Below are positions 42,662-50,253 of a stretch of DNA of 57,226 nucleotides, in pieces. A program made the position numbers and the translations under genes. Source of the DNA: an uncultured Lachnospiraceae bacterium (lineage in GTDB: Bacteria > Bacillota > Clostridia > Lachnospirales > Lachnospiraceae); NCBI GenBank assembly GCA_958428365.1, contig CAUAFT010000017.1, forward strand, positions 1 through 57,226. The letters run 5' to 3'. How positions within the stretch are numbered: position 1 is the stretch's first letter; each line of letters opens with the position of its first letter. The notes under the pieces were generated by a model that saw nothing but the letters and a program-made list of their open reading frames with translations, was not told the origin of the DNA and did no database searches.

Positions 42662-44041
42662 ATGAAAATGAAAAAATGGAAAAAAGGATTAGCGCTGTTA
42701 TTAAGTGTGGCGGCGGCGCTTTCAACAAATATCATTCCGGTAAAAGCAGCGGAATACTGGCCACAGGAGATTGAGGTAGCTTCCCCATGCGCCATGGTCA
42801 TGGAAATGAATACCGGAGCCATTCTATATGAAAAAAATGCGGACGAGGTTCACTATCCGGCAAGTATCACGAAGATTCTAACCACCCTCATCGCCATTGA
42901 GGAGGGAGATCTGGAGGACACGGTCACCTTTTCCGCCGATGCGGTCTATAAAAATGAAGGTGACAGCTCCCATATATCCAGAGATCTGGACGAGCAGATG
43001 ACCCTGGAACAATGTCTCTACGGAGTGATGTTGGAATCGGCGAATGAATGCGCCTACGCCGTGGCGGAGCATATTGGCGGCGGAGATGTCAGCAAGTTCA
43101 TCGACATGATGAATGAAAAGGCAAAGGAGCTGGGATGTACCAATACCCATTTCAATAACCCCAACGGACTGCCGGACGAGGAACACTATACTTCCACGCG
43201 GGATATGATCCTGATCTCAAAGGCAGCCTATGAGAACGAGACCTTCCGTAAGATCACAGGAACCGGACGCTATGTCATCCCGCCCACGAATAAGCATGAG
43301 GAAGAGACGGTTCTGCAAAACCACCATTCCATGCTGTATCCCCTGAGAACGGCAAAATATCTCTACGACGGTTGTACCGGCGGAAAGACAGGATACACCG
43401 TGGCAGCCAACAGCACCCTGGTAACCTTCGCTGAGCGGGACGGAATGTCCTTGGTCTGCGTCGTCATGAACACCCAGTCGCCGAACCACTTTACAGACAC
43501 CATTAACCTCTTCAACTATTGCTTTGACAATTTCCAGATCTTTAATGTGGAAGAAAACGAAAAGCAGTACACCGAGGACAAGATCAAGGACGCCGGAATC
43601 TTCAACACAAACCAGTCCTTTGCAGGTCTGGATAAAGACGGAGGCATCATCCTCCCGAAAACCGCATCCTTTGAGGATGCAACAGTGGAAGTCAACAGCA
43701 AAAATACCACGGACACAGTCGCCGGAAGGCTGGAATATACCTATGCCGGACATCAGGTGGGAGGAGTCGATATTCTGGTCACCAAAGCAGAAGTGGATGA
43801 ATTTCCATTCGACAATACGGCAGACAACTCCAAAGAAAAGACCATTTTCATCAAAGGAAATACCATCCTCCTGCTGCTTATCCTCGTGATCGTCTGCATC
43901 ATACTGGCGCTGGTTGGAAAATACATTTCCGGAAATCTCTTCGTAATCAAGAATAAAATAAGCGGAAAACGTGAAAAACCCGATCCACAATTCACCATCA
44001 TCCGCGATAACAAGAAAAAATGGTGGAAGAGAAGAAAATAG
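42662..44041 (+). CDS. D-alanyl-D-alanine carboxypeptidase (DacF-like PBP)
   Basis: A 459-residue penicillin-binding protein that trims the terminal D-Ala of peptidoglycan stems. A signal peptide (residues 1-30, ending VKAA) precedes the S11 serine-peptidase domain with S68-I-T-K71, S126-A-N128 and K242-T-G244. After a C-terminal beta domain there is a membrane helix (about 402-423) and a basic tail, so it is anchored by its C terminus facing outward. DacF of sporulators is the closest type by architecture. Its own promoter lies upstream and a terminator downstream. Confidence 0.93.
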   Translation: MKMKKWKKGLALLLSVAAALSTNIIPVKAAEYWPQEIEVASPCAMVMEMNTGAILYEKNADEVHYPASITKILTTLIAIEEGDLEDTVTFSADAVYKNEGDSSHISRDLDEQMTLEQCLYGVMLESANECAYAVAEHIGGGDVSKFIDMMNEKAKELGCTNTHFNNPNGLPDEEHYTSTRDMILISKAAYENETFRKITGTGRYVIPPTNKHEEETVLQNHHSMLYPLRTAKYLYDGCTGGKTGYTVAANSTLVTFAERDGMSLVCVVMNTQSPNHFTDTINLFNYCFDNFQIFNVEENEKQYTEDKIKDAGIFNTNQSFAGLDKDGGIILPKTASFEDATVEVNSKNTTDTVAGRLEYTYAGHQVGGVDILVTKAEVDEFPFDNTADNSKEKTIFIKGNTILLLLILVIVCIILALVGKYISGNLFVIKNKISGKREKPDPQFTIIRDNKKKWWKRRK

Positions 44042-44065
44042 ACATAAACCATAATAATTACTATC

Positions 44066-44104
44066 AAAAAAAGACAATTATAAAATTAAATAATTGTCTT
44101 TTTT
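44066..44104. terminator. Bidirectional terminator
   Basis: AAGACAATTA (44071-44080) pairs with TAATTGTCTT (44091-44100) around a 10-nt loop, flanked by A and T runs. It serves the carboxypeptidase gene and the converging unknown gene. Confidence 0.88.
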
Positions 44105-44188
44105 ATATTCTACAGACATTATAAAAACAAAGTGAAAATGTCGGAAAATATCAAATATTGTATCAAAAATCATACAAATAAACAGAAA

Positions 44189-44701
44189 TCAATCATCACT
44201 TATCAGACTATCCAACAACGTAGATAAAACCGCCCTGTTCTCCGTATAGAACAAAATCCCATCCGAAGTCTGAACCATCGTAAGATACTTCCCCTGAAAA
44301 GTAAGTGAATTTTGGATCCGGTCCATAAGGTAAGAACAGATCCTAGTATCCGCCCTTAAAAACACCGTCTCATATTCCTCCAAAGCGCAAACAGAAGCAC
44401 TTCCCTTTTCAAACAGATACCTCAAATCTTTCTCCTGTTCCAACTGTTCATGAGACTTATTGATAATAAAATATCCATGCTCATCCTTCGGCATATCCAT
44501 AGCCTTCACAGCCCTCTGAACCTGTTTTGTCAGACTATCCGAAGCAGGATAAAGAGATTCAAAATAATTCATAAAATCCGAAGCCTGCCTAAAATGCCGG
44601 TTTACTCCTTTTTCCAAAACCTCCGTCATCAAAATCCTTTTTATAATCGTCTCACAGGTTTTTCTGGATGGATTTTTTCTTAAAGTAGGATAATCACTCA
44701 T
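44189..44701 (-). CDS. Hypothetical protein, divergent from the AbiE pair
   Basis: I do not recognise this 170-residue soluble protein. It begins MSDYPTLRKNPSRKTCETIIKRILMTEVLEKG, has a mostly helical pattern, and ends with a beta-rich part (GKYLTMVQTSDGILFYTENRAVLSTLLDSLI). No known catalytic motif is visible. The ATG at 44701 has AGAGG nine bases upstream; a TTG at 44725 would add eight residues. It faces away from the two large hairpins and the AbiE genes, so the 664-bp gap is a divergent regulatory region. Confidence 0.65.
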   Translation of the reverse strand: MSDYPTLRKNPSRKTCETIIKRILMTEVLEKGVNRHFRQASDFMNYFESLYPASDSLTKQVQRAVKAMDMPKDEHGYFIINKSHEQLEQEKDLRYLFEKGSASVCALEEYETVFLRADTRICSYLMDRIQNSLTFQGKYLTMVQTSDGILFYTENRAVLSTLLDSLISDD

Positions 44702-44747
44702 ATCCAAATACCTCTCTTTTCTCAAAATGTAGAGTAGGGAGCTCTAA

Positions 44748-44925
44748 GCTGAGGGGGCAGGACTATCCACTGTATTAGATTCCAGTTCCCCTCGGCTGAT
44801 CATTCCAAGGAGCCTCCTAAAGCGAAAATTGTGTCAGCAGAGGCTTCCACAATTTTTGAGTCTCCTTTCCATAGCCTCGAAGGGACCTGGAATCTAATAC
44901 AGTGGATAGCCCCATCTCAACTATG
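44748..44925. repeat. Large imperfect hairpin element 1
   Basis: A palindrome of about 178 bp. Its outer core is a perfect 23-bp inverted repeat (44763-44785 with 44887-44909). Inside, AAGGAG (44807-44812) can pair with CTCCTT (44862-44867) and AAAATTGTG (44825-44833) with CACAATTTT (44848-44856), leaving a loop of about 14 nt. The arms together give roughly 70 bp of interrupted stem. It has no coding capacity that I trust. It could be a non-autonomous mobile element or a structured RNA. Confidence 0.8.
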
Positions 44926-44959
44926 AACGTTCCAAGAAATCCCTCTCCTCAAGAGCAAG

Positions 44960-45229
44960 CCTTTATCTGATAAAGGAGTCTGCACATTGGCATTTCCGTT
45001 TTTGTGACTTGCGAAGGATATTAGAATTTCTTAGTGTTCTGAACAATTCCAGCAATTCCCAGACACGACGTCTGGGAAAGGCACATCTGAGCCATGGATG
45101 GCGAATATGTGCCGTTTGCGTCCGTTTCCAACTCCGTAGCCGACAGAACACTTAGAAATTCTTATATCCGCAGCACGGAACAAAAACGGAAATGCCAATG
45201 TGCAGACTCCTAACACAGCATAAAAGACA
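44960..45229. repeat. Large imperfect hairpin element 2
   Basis: A palindrome of about 270 bp. It has a perfect 31-bp inverted repeat (44975-45005 with 45180-45210), then a 26-bp pair with two mismatches (45016-45041 with 45144-45169), and inner GGCACAT/ATGTGCC and GCCAT/ATGGC stems. Weak complementarity extends both outer ends. Its sequence is unrelated to hairpin 1, from which it is separated by about 35 bp. No promoter or gene inside it is convincing. Confidence 0.8.
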
Positions 45230-45331
45230 CTCCCCCTCGTCTTTTATAGTAGAATAAGACATAAATATGAAAAAATCAACCCCGTATAAGACAATTTGAC
45301 ACCCCTCCCCAAGTCTACTATAATAAAGACA
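45220..45331 (+). promoter_or_regulatory. AAGAC/GTCTT half-site array around the AbiE promoter
   Basis: ATAAAAGAC (45220-45228) and its exact complement GTCTTTTAT (45239-45247), AATAAGAC (45253-45260), GTATAAGAC (45284-45292), then GTCTACTAT (45314-45322) and AATAAAGAC (45322-45330). Two imperfect palindromes result, at 45239-45260 and 45314-45330, the second overlapping the -10 box. AbiEi antitoxins are known to repress their own promoters through inverted repeats, so these are candidate operators. Confidence 0.5.
45296..45324 (+). promoter_or_regulatory. AbiE operon promoter
   Basis: Perfect TTGACA (45296-45301), 17-bp spacer and perfect TATAAT (45319-45324), 42 bp before the abiEi start. 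Such a strong promoter suggests that it is held down by a repressor. Confidence 0.8.
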
Positions 45332-45365
45332 AATACCACAAATTCACCTATGGAGCGGAAAAAAC

Positions 45366-46001
45366 ATGAAAACAGATAAACCCCTATCCAGAGCAGAAAA
45401 AAAAGAACAACAACTGCAATCCATCTACGCCCTCATCCAAGAAAAAGGCGGAATCGCCAAAACCTCCGACCTTGCCGCCCTCGGCGTCGACTACCGCAGG
45501 CTTCAGCAATTCGTAGAAGAGGGTAGTCTGGAGCGGGTCAAGAGCGGCTACTATTCCGTAGCATTTAAGGAAAAACCGGAAGAAACCATGATCCCCGTCC
45601 TCTTCCCCGATGGAGTCCTCTGTATGGAGAGCGCCCTTTACTATTATGGTTATCTGAAAGAGCGTCCCTATGTCTGGCAGATCGCCGTGGACAAAAATAC
45701 CTCAAAGTCCCGCTTTAAGATGGAATATCCCATTGTACAGCCCTATTACAGCGAGGCAGCCGTATTGGAATTGGGAGTAACTTCCATAGAATTGGGAGGT
45801 CAGCAGATGAAGATCTACGAGAAGGAGCGTGTTGTCTGCGACTGTCTGAAATACGAGGATAAGATGGACAGGGAAAATCTGAAAAGGGGATTGCTGGGAT
45901 TTTTGATCGATGAGGAAAAAGATATTGCGAAGCTGATGAATTATGCGAAAGAGCGGCGGGTCGTGGAAAAGGTTCGGAACAGGATCGGAGTGTGGTTGTA
46001 A
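45366..46001 (+). CDS. AbiEi-family antitoxin / transcriptional regulator
   Basis: A 211-residue protein. The N-terminal winged helix (about residues 12-65: QQLQSIYALIQEKGGIAKTSDLAALGVDYRRLQQFVEEGSLERVKSGYYSV) matches the AbiEi_4-type DNA-binding domain. The C-terminal domain has MIPVLFPDGVLCMESALYYYGYL and IYEKERVVCDCLKYEDKMDRE, as in AbiEi antitoxins of type IV toxin-antitoxin systems. GGAG precedes the ATG. The stop overlaps the next start (TAATG). Autoregulation through the upstream half-site array is likely. Confidence 0.82.
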   Translation: MKTDKPLSRAEKKEQQLQSIYALIQEKGGIAKTSDLAALGVDYRRLQQFVEEGSLERVKSGYYSVAFKEKPEETMIPVLFPDGVLCMESALYYYGYLKERPYVWQIAVDKNTSKSRFKMEYPIVQPYYSEAAVLELGVTSIELGGQQMKIYEKERVVCDCLKYEDKMDRENLKRGLLGFLIDEEKDIAKLMNYAKERRVVEKVRNRIGVWL

Positions 46002-46876
46002 TGGAGAATGGAAGCCGCAGTCTTACGGCGTTGAAGGCTAAGAGCGAGGAATTGCAGATCCCCTATGCCAACCTTCTGCCCGCCTTTGTTCTGGAGGAAG
46101 CGATGCTGTCCATCCATAAGTCTGAGGAGGCGGAGAATTTCTGGCTGAAAAACGATACCCTGCTTTCCGCAGAGTCCTACAGGAGGAAGGCGCCTCTTCG
46201 TCTGGAATATGTGCTTGACAGTGAGGAAGAGCTGAATGCGCAGGAAATGGTTTTACGCATGAGAAAGATTTTCCGAAATGAAAAAAATGCGGAGCTTTTG
46301 TGGAAATATCAGGTGGAAAAAATTAAAGATAAGATCCGTGTGCATCTTACGGGGAAAATTGAGGGACTTCAGATTCCAGCACAGCTTTTGATCAGCCAAA
46401 AGACAGATCCCACCTTAAATCCTGTTCGGGAAAAGATGCATCTCCTTTTGCAGAACGACCAGGAGGTGGAATATTTACATTATCCCGTGGAGGGGATTTT
46501 GGCGGAACATTTTATAAAGGTGATAAAGAATTTGGAGCTTTTAAGCGATCTGAGCAGTTATTACATTCTGTATGATCTGCTTCGAAAAGAGATGAGCAGT
46601 ACGAGAAAGGTGACGGAGCAGATCGAAGAGCTGGCAGAAAGACAGCATGTTCCGGTGGACAAAGAGCGGTTCGATATGGTTTTGGGATATCGGGAAAGTT
46701 CTTATATGAAAAAGAAATGGAAGGCATTTTTGCGGAAGGAAAAAAGACAGACTCCATCCTTTGAAGAGGTTCTGGATGTGATGGCGGCATATTTTGAACC
46801 CATCTGGGAAGCCCTGACAGAGGGCAGTTACTATCTGGGCGACTGGATGCCGGAGCTGATGCGTTATCTGGATTAG
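46001..46876 (+). CDS. AbiEii-like protein with degenerate nucleotidyltransferase site
   Basis: A protein of about 291 residues coupled to the AbiEi gene by a one-base overlap. The N-terminal LTALKAKSEELQIPYANLLPAFVLEEAMLSIHKSEEAENFWLK lines up with AbiEii toxins, and the C-terminal YMKKKWKAFLRKEKRQTPSFEEVLDVMAAYFEPIWEAL resembles their end. The expected GG(T/L) of KGG is Asn51-Asp52, and the R-x-T-x-D-I-D segment is replaced by RRKAPLRLEYVLDSEEE, so the metal-binding Asp pair appears absent. A GTG nine bases upstream is a possible alternative start. It may be an inactive toxin or a protein with a changed role. Confidence 0.6.
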   Translation: MENGSRSLTALKAKSEELQIPYANLLPAFVLEEAMLSIHKSEEAENFWLKNDTLLSAESYRRKAPLRLEYVLDSEEELNAQEMVLRMRKIFRNEKNAELLWKYQVEKIKDKIRVHLTGKIEGLQIPAQLLISQKTDPTLNPVREKMHLLLQNDQEVEYLHYPVEGILAEHFIKVIKNLELLSDLSSYYILYDLLRKEMSSTRKVTEQIEELAERQHVPVDKERFDMVLGYRESSYMKKKWKAFLRKEKRQTPSFEEVLDVMAAYFEPIWEALTEGSYYLGDWMPELMRYLD

Positions 46877-46942
46877 AGCCTGTTGAGGTCTTAAAGAAGA
46901 AATGTGCAGTCAAAAATAAAATCCAGGACAGGAGCTGCTAAG

Positions 46943-47572
46943 CTAATCCAAAAAAACAGAGGGTCCTTCTAAGGCGGCAAGATGCTGCAGCGCCTGATAA
47001 TAGGAGCTTCTGGTGTCAAGGCTGAAAAACTGTATATCAAAGGACGGCGGAAATTCCTGTTTCAGCTCCTCCTCCGGAATACAGAGCGTCTTGCATTTGT
47101 TCTGAGCGTTTTCCAGAGAATACTGGCGCAGCAGCAGACACTTTCCCAGCTTTGTGATGCAGGATTTGGAATAGACGGTGGAGAGTACCTCCATGGTCTC
47201 CTGATTCTGCTGGATCGTACAGATATCATAGGAGGCGCTTTTTTCCAGAAGATAAGCCGCAAGTTCGGGGTTTACAAATGGCGTATCAATGGAGATATAG
47301 AAGGCCTTCTCCTCGTCGATCATGGAAAGGGTACTGAAAACTCCGGCAAGAGGTCCGGCATTTAAATAAATATCAGAGATCTCCCGCACCTTCAGATGTA
47401 AGTGAGAGTAAATGCCCTTCTGCTTGACAGACAGATATATTTTTGGAAAATACGGTTCAAATTTATGGACAAGATATTCGATCAGGCAGCAGTTGCCGAA
47501 GGGAAGCAGAGCTTTATCCGATCCCATACGGGAGCTGTCGCCGCCGCAGAGAATGACCAGTGCGTTCTCCAT
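46943..47572 (-). CDS. MobA-like nucleotidyltransferase
   Basis: A 209-residue protein with the MobA/GT-A fold motif LCGGDSSRMGSDKALLPFG at the N terminus, NAGPLAGVFSTLSMIDEEKAFYISIDTPFVNPEL in the middle, with the Asp that binds metal. MobA attaches GMP to molybdopterin. No other molybdenum-cofactor gene is in the window, so another sugar-phosphate or cofactor role is possible. The start ATG at 47572 has AGGAGG nearby. It converges on the AbiE pair and diverges from the decarboxylase gene. Confidence 0.75.
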   Translation of the reverse strand: MENALVILCGGDSSRMGSDKALLPFGNCCLIEYLVHKFEPYFPKIYLSVKQKGIYSHLHLKVREISDIYLNAGPLAGVFSTLSMIDEEKAFYISIDTPFVNPELAAYLLEKSASYDICTIQQNQETMEVLSTVYSKSCITKLGKCLLLRQYSLENAQNKCKTLCIPEEELKQEFPPSFDIQFFSLDTRSSYYQALQHLAALEGPSVFLD

Positions 47573-47646
47573 AAGAATCCTCCTTTGTAAAAAAACCAGT
47601 GAATTGCTTAATACTATATCACAGAAATGAAAAGATTGCGAGAAAA

Positions 47647-49071
47647 ATGAGAGAAGAATATCTGGATGAAAAATTAAAAAAATACAGTCAAAGCTCCTAT
47701 TATCCCTTTCATATGCCGGGACATAAGCGGATGGACAGCCCGCCTGTAAATCCTTATGCTCTGGATATCACGGAGATCGATGGATTTGACAACCTGCATA
47801 AACCGGAGGGGATCCTTTTGGAAGCCCAGGAAGATCTGGCAGGGCTCTGTGGGGCAAAGGAAAGTTATTTTCTGGTAAATGGCAGTACCTGCGGGCTATT
47901 GGCGGCGATCAGCGCCGTGGCAAAGCGGGGGGATCAGATACTGATGGCGCGCAATTGCCATAAGGCGGCGTATCACGCAGCGGCTTTGCGGGAGTTGCAT
48001 ACGGAATATCTCTATCCGGCGGTCACGAAGGAAGGGATACAGGGAAGCATCAGAGTCCAGGATGTAAAAAAAGCCCTGGAAAAAAATCCGGGCGTCAGAG
48101 CCGTCGTCTTAACCTCTCCAACCTATGATGGTATCCTCTCGGATATCGGGAGGATCGCGGCATGTGTCCATGAAAAGGGGATCCCCCTCATTGTGGATGA
48201 AGCCCATGGCGCCCATCTTGGATTCAGTCAGGGATTTCCGGCTTCAGCAGTCTCCCAGGGAGCCGATCTTGTGATCCAGAGTTACCACAAGACCCTGCCT
48301 GCCCTGACCCAGGGGGCGGTATTGCATAGAACCAGCGACCGTGTTTTCGGAAAAAAATTAAAAAAATATCTGGGGATCTACCAGACCTCCTCCCCCTCCT
48401 ACCTCCTGATGGCGTCTCTCGACCGCTGTGTGGGGATGCTGGAGAGGGAGGGAGAGCAGTATTTTTCGACTTTTGAAAAAAACTTAAGGCAGTTTTATAA
48501 AGGAGTGGGGGAACTCTCCCATCTGAAAGTCCTGACAAGAGCCGATTTTGGAGAAGAGGCATATGATATGGATCCCTCAAAGATTTTGATCTATACGGGG
48601 GCTTCACAGATGACGGGGATGGAATTGATGCAGTGTCTGAGAGAGGACTGGAAGTTGGAGCTGGAGATGGCTTCCGGTTATTACGCCCTTGCCATGACCA
48701 GTATCATGGACAGTGAGGAAGGTTTTTTCCGGCTGATGGAAGCGCTGACTTCCATAGATCAGCAGGTAGAACCAGGAAGCGGGGACAATTCCTTTTCTTT
48801 TATGAGAGAGCTGTATGGAGAAAAAGAAGCAGTCATTCCGGTCTGGGAAGCGGAGGAAGCAAGGAGCGAGGAAGTACCTCTTTATCAGGCAGAGGGCAGG
48901 ATCGCAGCTGAGACCATATCCCTCTATCCTCCGGGAATCCCGCTGATCCTTCCGGGAGAGCGGATCGAGGCAGGATTTTTGAAAAAGGTGGAAGAATGCA
49001 GAGAAAAGCAGTTAAACCTCTGCGGATTGACCAGGGGTCTGAATGAAGGCATCAAAGTTGTGGTTTGTTGA
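47647..49071 (+). CDS. PLP-dependent Orn/Lys/Arg decarboxylase (YaaO/SpeA-like)
   Basis: A protein of about 474 residues. The family start YYPFHMPGHKRMD is followed by FLVNGSTCGLLAAISAV, the substrate site VVLTSPTYDGILSDI, LIVDEAHGAHLGF and the PLP lysine in IQSYHKTLPALTQGAVLH. It lacks the N-terminal wing of inducible decarboxylases, as in the biosynthetic YaaO-type. The frame runs 16 codons above the ATG at 47647 to a GTG at 47599; neither has a strong site. In Bacillus yaaO precedes tmk-yaaQ-yaaR-holB, matching this order. Likely product: a polyamine. Confidence 0.88.
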   Translation: MREEYLDEKLKKYSQSSYYPFHMPGHKRMDSPPVNPYALDITEIDGFDNLHKPEGILLEAQEDLAGLCGAKESYFLVNGSTCGLLAAISAVAKRGDQILMARNCHKAAYHAAALRELHTEYLYPAVTKEGIQGSIRVQDVKKALEKNPGVRAVVLTSPTYDGILSDIGRIAACVHEKGIPLIVDEAHGAHLGFSQGFPASAVSQGADLVIQSYHKTLPALTQGAVLHRTSDRVFGKKLKKYLGIYQTSSPSYLLMASLDRCVGMLEREGEQYFSTFEKNLRQFYKGVGELSHLKVLTRADFGEEAYDMDPSKILIYTGASQMTGMELMQCLREDWKLELEMASGYYALAMTSIMDSEEGFFRLMEALTSIDQQVEPGSGDNSFSFMRELYGEKEAVIPVWEAEEARSEEVPLYQAEGRIAAETISLYPPGIPLILPGERIEAGFLKKVEECREKQLNLCGLTRGLNEGIKVVVC

Positions 49072-49087
49072 AGCTGCAGTTTATGAA

Positions 49088-49119
49088 AAGTTGCGTTGCA
49101 ACTTCCGATAAGCTATATT
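49088..49119 (+). promoter_or_regulatory. Palindrome overlapping a -35/-10 pair
   Basis: AAGTTGC-gtt-GCAACTT (49088-49104) is a 7-bp perfect inverted repeat that covers TTGCGT (49091-49096), the -35 of a promoter with TATATT at 49114-49119 and a 17-bp spacer. This could be an operator for the yaaR-holB unit. Confidence 0.4.
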
Positions 49120-49200
49120 ATACTTATAATAACTGACTTTTTATAAAACAGATTTTCATATAAAAGAGGTCAGGAATGAAAAGATACTCAGGGAGAAATC

Positions 49201-49797
49201 ATGGGCAGGATATTTTGTCTGATGGGAAAAAGCTCATCGGGAAAAGATACATTATATAGAATGCTGCAGCAGGAATTGCAGTTATCCACCATTGTTCCAT
49301 ATACCACCCGTCCCATCCGGGAGGGGGAGCAGGAAGGTGTGGAATATCACTTCATCACCGATGAGGAACTGGAAAAACTGCAGGCGCAGGGCAGAGTGAT
49401 TGAAATGCGCTCTTATCATACGGTTCACGGAATCTGGAAATACCTGACGGTGGATGACAGACAGGTGGATCTGTCCAGCAGGAGTTATCTCATGATCGGA
49501 ACGGTGGAGGCATACTGTAAGCTGAAAGCCTACTACGGAGAAAAGTATCTTGTGCCGATATATATAGAGATAGACGATGGAATCCGTTTGCAGAGAGCAT
49601 TGGACAGGGAGCGGCGCCAGCCCGAACCGAAGTACGCCGAGATGTGCCGCCGTTTTTTGGCGGATCAGGAGGATTTTTCGGAGGCAAAGCTGTTGGAGGC
49701 GGGTATCGCGAAAAAATTTGTCAATGCCGATCTGGAAACTACTAAGCGGGAATTGATAGCCTATATCCAATCCTGTAACGAATCCAAAACGAGGTGA
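49201..49797 (+). CDS. Guanylate kinase-like P-loop protein at the tmk position
   Basis: A 198-residue nucleotide kinase-fold protein. The P loop is GKSSSGKDTLY (not the usual GPSGAGKSS), and VPYTTRPIREGEQEGVEYHFIT matches the GMP-binding region of guanylate kinase. The YGT of the usual HGNYYGT is replaced by HGIWKYLT, so substrate handling may differ. The Arg-rich lid (LQRALDRERRQ) is present. It overlaps no gene and precedes yaaR by 4 bp. In Bacillus this slot holds thymidylate kinase. I would not name it gmk without biochemical support. Confidence 0.72.
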   Translation: MGRIFCLMGKSSSGKDTLYRMLQQELQLSTIVPYTTRPIREGEQEGVEYHFITDEELEKLQAQGRVIEMRSYHTVHGIWKYLTVDDRQVDLSSRSYLMIGTVEAYCKLKAYYGEKYLVPIYIEIDDGIRLQRALDRERRQPEPKYAEMCRRFLADQEDFSEAKLLEAGIAKKFVNADLETTKRELIAYIQSCNESKTR

Positions 49798-49801
49798 TGT
49801 T

Positions 49802-50242
49802 ATGGATATGAAGATTAATGAAGTAACGCCTGCGGCGCAGGTAGAGGCGGCGGCCGCAAAAGAAAAGACGGACGGGGATTTTAAGTTCACGTTGACAAGC
49901 AAGATAGAAGAGACGGAATTACAGGAAAAGTTGAACGGTCTGATGGAAGAGATCGACAAGCAGGGCAAGAAGATCTCCGAGCATATGGATGTGCGGGATA
50001 TGAAAAAATACCGCTCCCTGGTAAAAGAATTTATGAACGAGGTAGTGAACCGTTCCCACAAGTTTTCCAGAGAAAATTTTCTGGACAGACGGGGCAGGCA
50101 CCGGGTCTATGGAATCGTAAGACTTGTGGATAAGAATCTCGACGAACTGGCGGAGGAGCTGGTGAAGGATGAGAAAGATCATATCAGTATTTTAAATAAA
50201 GTGGGGGAGATCAGGGGACTTCTGATCGATATTTCCACATAA
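49802..50242 (+). CDS. yaaR: YaaR family protein (DUF327)
   Basis: A 146-residue protein. The conserved core is KYRSLVKEFMNEVVNRSHKFSRENFLDRRGRHRVYGIVRLVDKNLDELAEELVKDEKDHISILNKVGEIRGLLIDI, which is typical of DUF327/YaaR. Function unknown; it is always near holB. It begins 4 bp after the kinase gene. Confidence 0.88.
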   Translation: MDMKINEVTPAAQVEAAAAKEKTDGDFKFTLTSKIEETELQEKLNGLMEEIDKQGKKISEHMDVRDMKKYRSLVKEFMNEVVNRSHKFSRENFLDRRGRHRVYGIVRLVDKNLDELAEELVKDEKDHISILNKVGEIRGLLIDIST

Positions 50243-50253
50243 AGGAGAATGGA

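Noticed and set aside
43217..44077. 286-codon open frame opposite the carboxypeptidase gene
   Set aside because: The plus-strand gene has signal peptide and all three catalytic motifs; the opposite frame has odd composition and no start signal.
44963..45216. Two short overlapping open frames on the minus strand inside the 270-bp palindrome
   Set aside because: They run through both arms of the hairpin, have no ribosome site and look like chance frames in an inverted repeat.
44748..45229. Retron msr-msd RNA or group II intron as an explanation for the large hairpins
   Set aside because: No reverse transcriptase gene is near and no intron domain V-like element was recognised.
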